Source: Candidatus Woesearchaeota archaeon
GTDB taxonomy: Archaea > Nanobdellota > Nanobdellia > Woesearchaeales > JASKKU01
Assembly: GCA_011045925.1 (NCBI GenBank)
Contig: DSBS01000021.1
Coordinates: 1 to 5,438, forward strand
Reading direction: 5' to 3'
DNA length: 5,438 nt
Positions 5,099 to 5,438 of the stretch are shown here, piece by piece. The translations under genes were made by a program, and so were the position numbers. Below the pieces are notes generated by a model. It had not been told where the DNA came from. It searched no databases and was given only the letters and a program-made list of their open reading frames with translations. Every line of letters begins with the position of its first letter. Position 1 is the first letter of the stretch.

Positions 5099-5102
5099 GC
5101 CT

Positions 5103-5366
5103 TTAAAAATCAGAGATTAGCTCGTGAATTACCCTAAGCTTCTCAATCTTGACAGGCCAGACAACCATGGCTCTATCAATCCTTTTTATCCTTACAGAGC
5201 CCTGATCTTCAAGCTTTCTTATGTGGTACATCATTTTTGAGATGTTTCCGGTGCTCTCTTTTAATTCTAAGGTTCTGCACAGCTCCGTAGGGTAAGTTGG
5301 CCACTTGCTTTCAATAATCCTTAAGATTTCCGCTCTTAGTTTTTTGCCCCTCATTAACTGCATCAT
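5103..5366 (-). CDS. Small winged-helix DNA-binding protein, putative transcription regulator
   Basis: An 87-residue protein whose pattern is a winged helix-turn-helix: helix 1 about 7-20 (GKKLRAEILRIIES), helix 2 about 26-34, recognition helix about 38-54 (STGNISKMMYHIRKLEDQG), then a beta wing about 57-70 (VRIKRIDRAMVVWPV) and a short C-terminal helix that may dimerise. No ligand domain is seen. The open frame begins at 5387, but that ATG overlaps the TATA box (5394-5387). The ATG at 5366 lies about 25 bp from the box centre, so a leaderless start there (or at the next codon, 5363) is preferred. The promoter carries the 15-bp upstream element shared with tRNA-His, suggesting autoregulation, which is inference. 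It converges on the KaiC-like operon with a 4-bp gap. The exact regulator family is not identified. Confidence 0.8.
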   Translation of the reverse strand: MMQLMRGKKLRAEILRIIESKWPTYPTELCRTLELKESTGNISKMMYHIRKLEDQGSVRIKRIDRAMVVWPVKIEKLRVIHELISDF

Positions 5367-5386
5367 TTTAATTACAAAAACAGTCA

Positions 5387-5394
5387 TTTATAAA
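5387..5394 (-). promoter_or_regulatory. TATA box of the winged-helix gene (leaderless)
   Basis: The minus strand reads TTTATAAA, identical to the tRNA-His box, preceded by an A-rich BRE-like stretch. The box overlaps the first ATG of the open frame and places transcription start at about 5366, exactly on a downstream in-frame ATG. Confidence 0.7.
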
Positions 5395-5408
5395 TGTTCT
5401 TCTTTGCG

Positions 5409-5423
5409 GGGCTCTGTTCAAAA
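5409..5423 (-). promoter_or_regulatory. Candidate upstream activating element (copy B), winged-helix gene promoter
   Basis: Read on the minus strand this is TTTTGAACAGAGCCC, identical to 70-84. It ends 14 bp before the TTTATAAA box, and spans about 43-57 bp upstream of the predicted start at 5366. The remaining 15 bases to the window end are AT-rich with no supported feature. Confidence 0.55.
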
Positions 5424-5438
5424 AGTCCAAATAAAAAA

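Noticed and set aside
1..5438. CRISPR array, insertion sequence or integrated element
   Set aside because: No regularly spaced repeats, transposase, integrase or target-site duplications are visible. The two 15-bp copies are promoter-linked rather than terminal repeats of a mobile element carrying a transposase.

Overview
The window looks like a compact archaeal chromosome segment. It carries four archaeal hallmarks: a KH / metallo-beta-lactamase / beta-CASP ribonuclease of the aCPSF1 (FttA) type, a proteasome beta subunit with an archaeal-style propeptide, a KaiC-family ATPase, and a tRNA-His with genome-encoded G-1. Promoters are BRE/TATA type with TATA boxes about 25 bp upstream of start sites, and several genes appear leaderless. 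Base composition is AT-leaning, intergenic spaces are very short and several proteins are small. This would suit a reduced-genome archaeon such as a DPANN lineage (for example Woesearchaeota-like), but the lineage is a guess.

Layout from left to right. Positions 7-62 hold two adjacent hairpins and a leftward TATA-like box; they may be the leader of a gene leaving the left edge on the minus strand. tRNA-His (132-205, +) follows, with a clear promoter and a 15-bp upstream element. It converges on an HD-domain protein of the RelA/SpoT hydrolase type (211-1116, -). Next comes tRNA-Lys(CTT) (1171-1244, -), then aCPSF1 (1290-3188, -) and the proteasome beta subunit (3258-3902, -). A divergent promoter region (3903-4042) separates the proteasome gene from a rightward two-gene operon: a single-domain KaiC-like ATPase (4043-4729, +) and a small coiled-coil protein with two membrane helices (4739-5098, +). 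A small winged-helix DNA-binding protein (5103-5366, -) converges on this operon with 4 bp between stop codons. No stretch over 300 bases lacks a gene.

Functionally the window is about information processing and turnover: 3'-end formation and transcription termination (aCPSF1), protein degradation (proteasome beta), two tRNAs, a possible alarmone or nucleotide hydrolase, and a KaiC ATPase with a likely membrane partner. The psmB-aCPSF1 adjacency is, from memory, a recurrent archaeal arrangement.

The most unusual observation is an exact 15-bp sequence, TTTTGAACAGAGCCC. It lies upstream of both the tRNA-His promoter (70-84, +) and the winged-helix gene promoter (5409-5423, read on -), each time exactly 14 bp before an identical TTTATAAA box. 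This looks like a shared upstream regulatory site, possibly bound by the winged-helix protein itself. TATA boxes also indicate that three genes begin downstream of the first ATG of their open frames (at 1116, 4043 and 5366).
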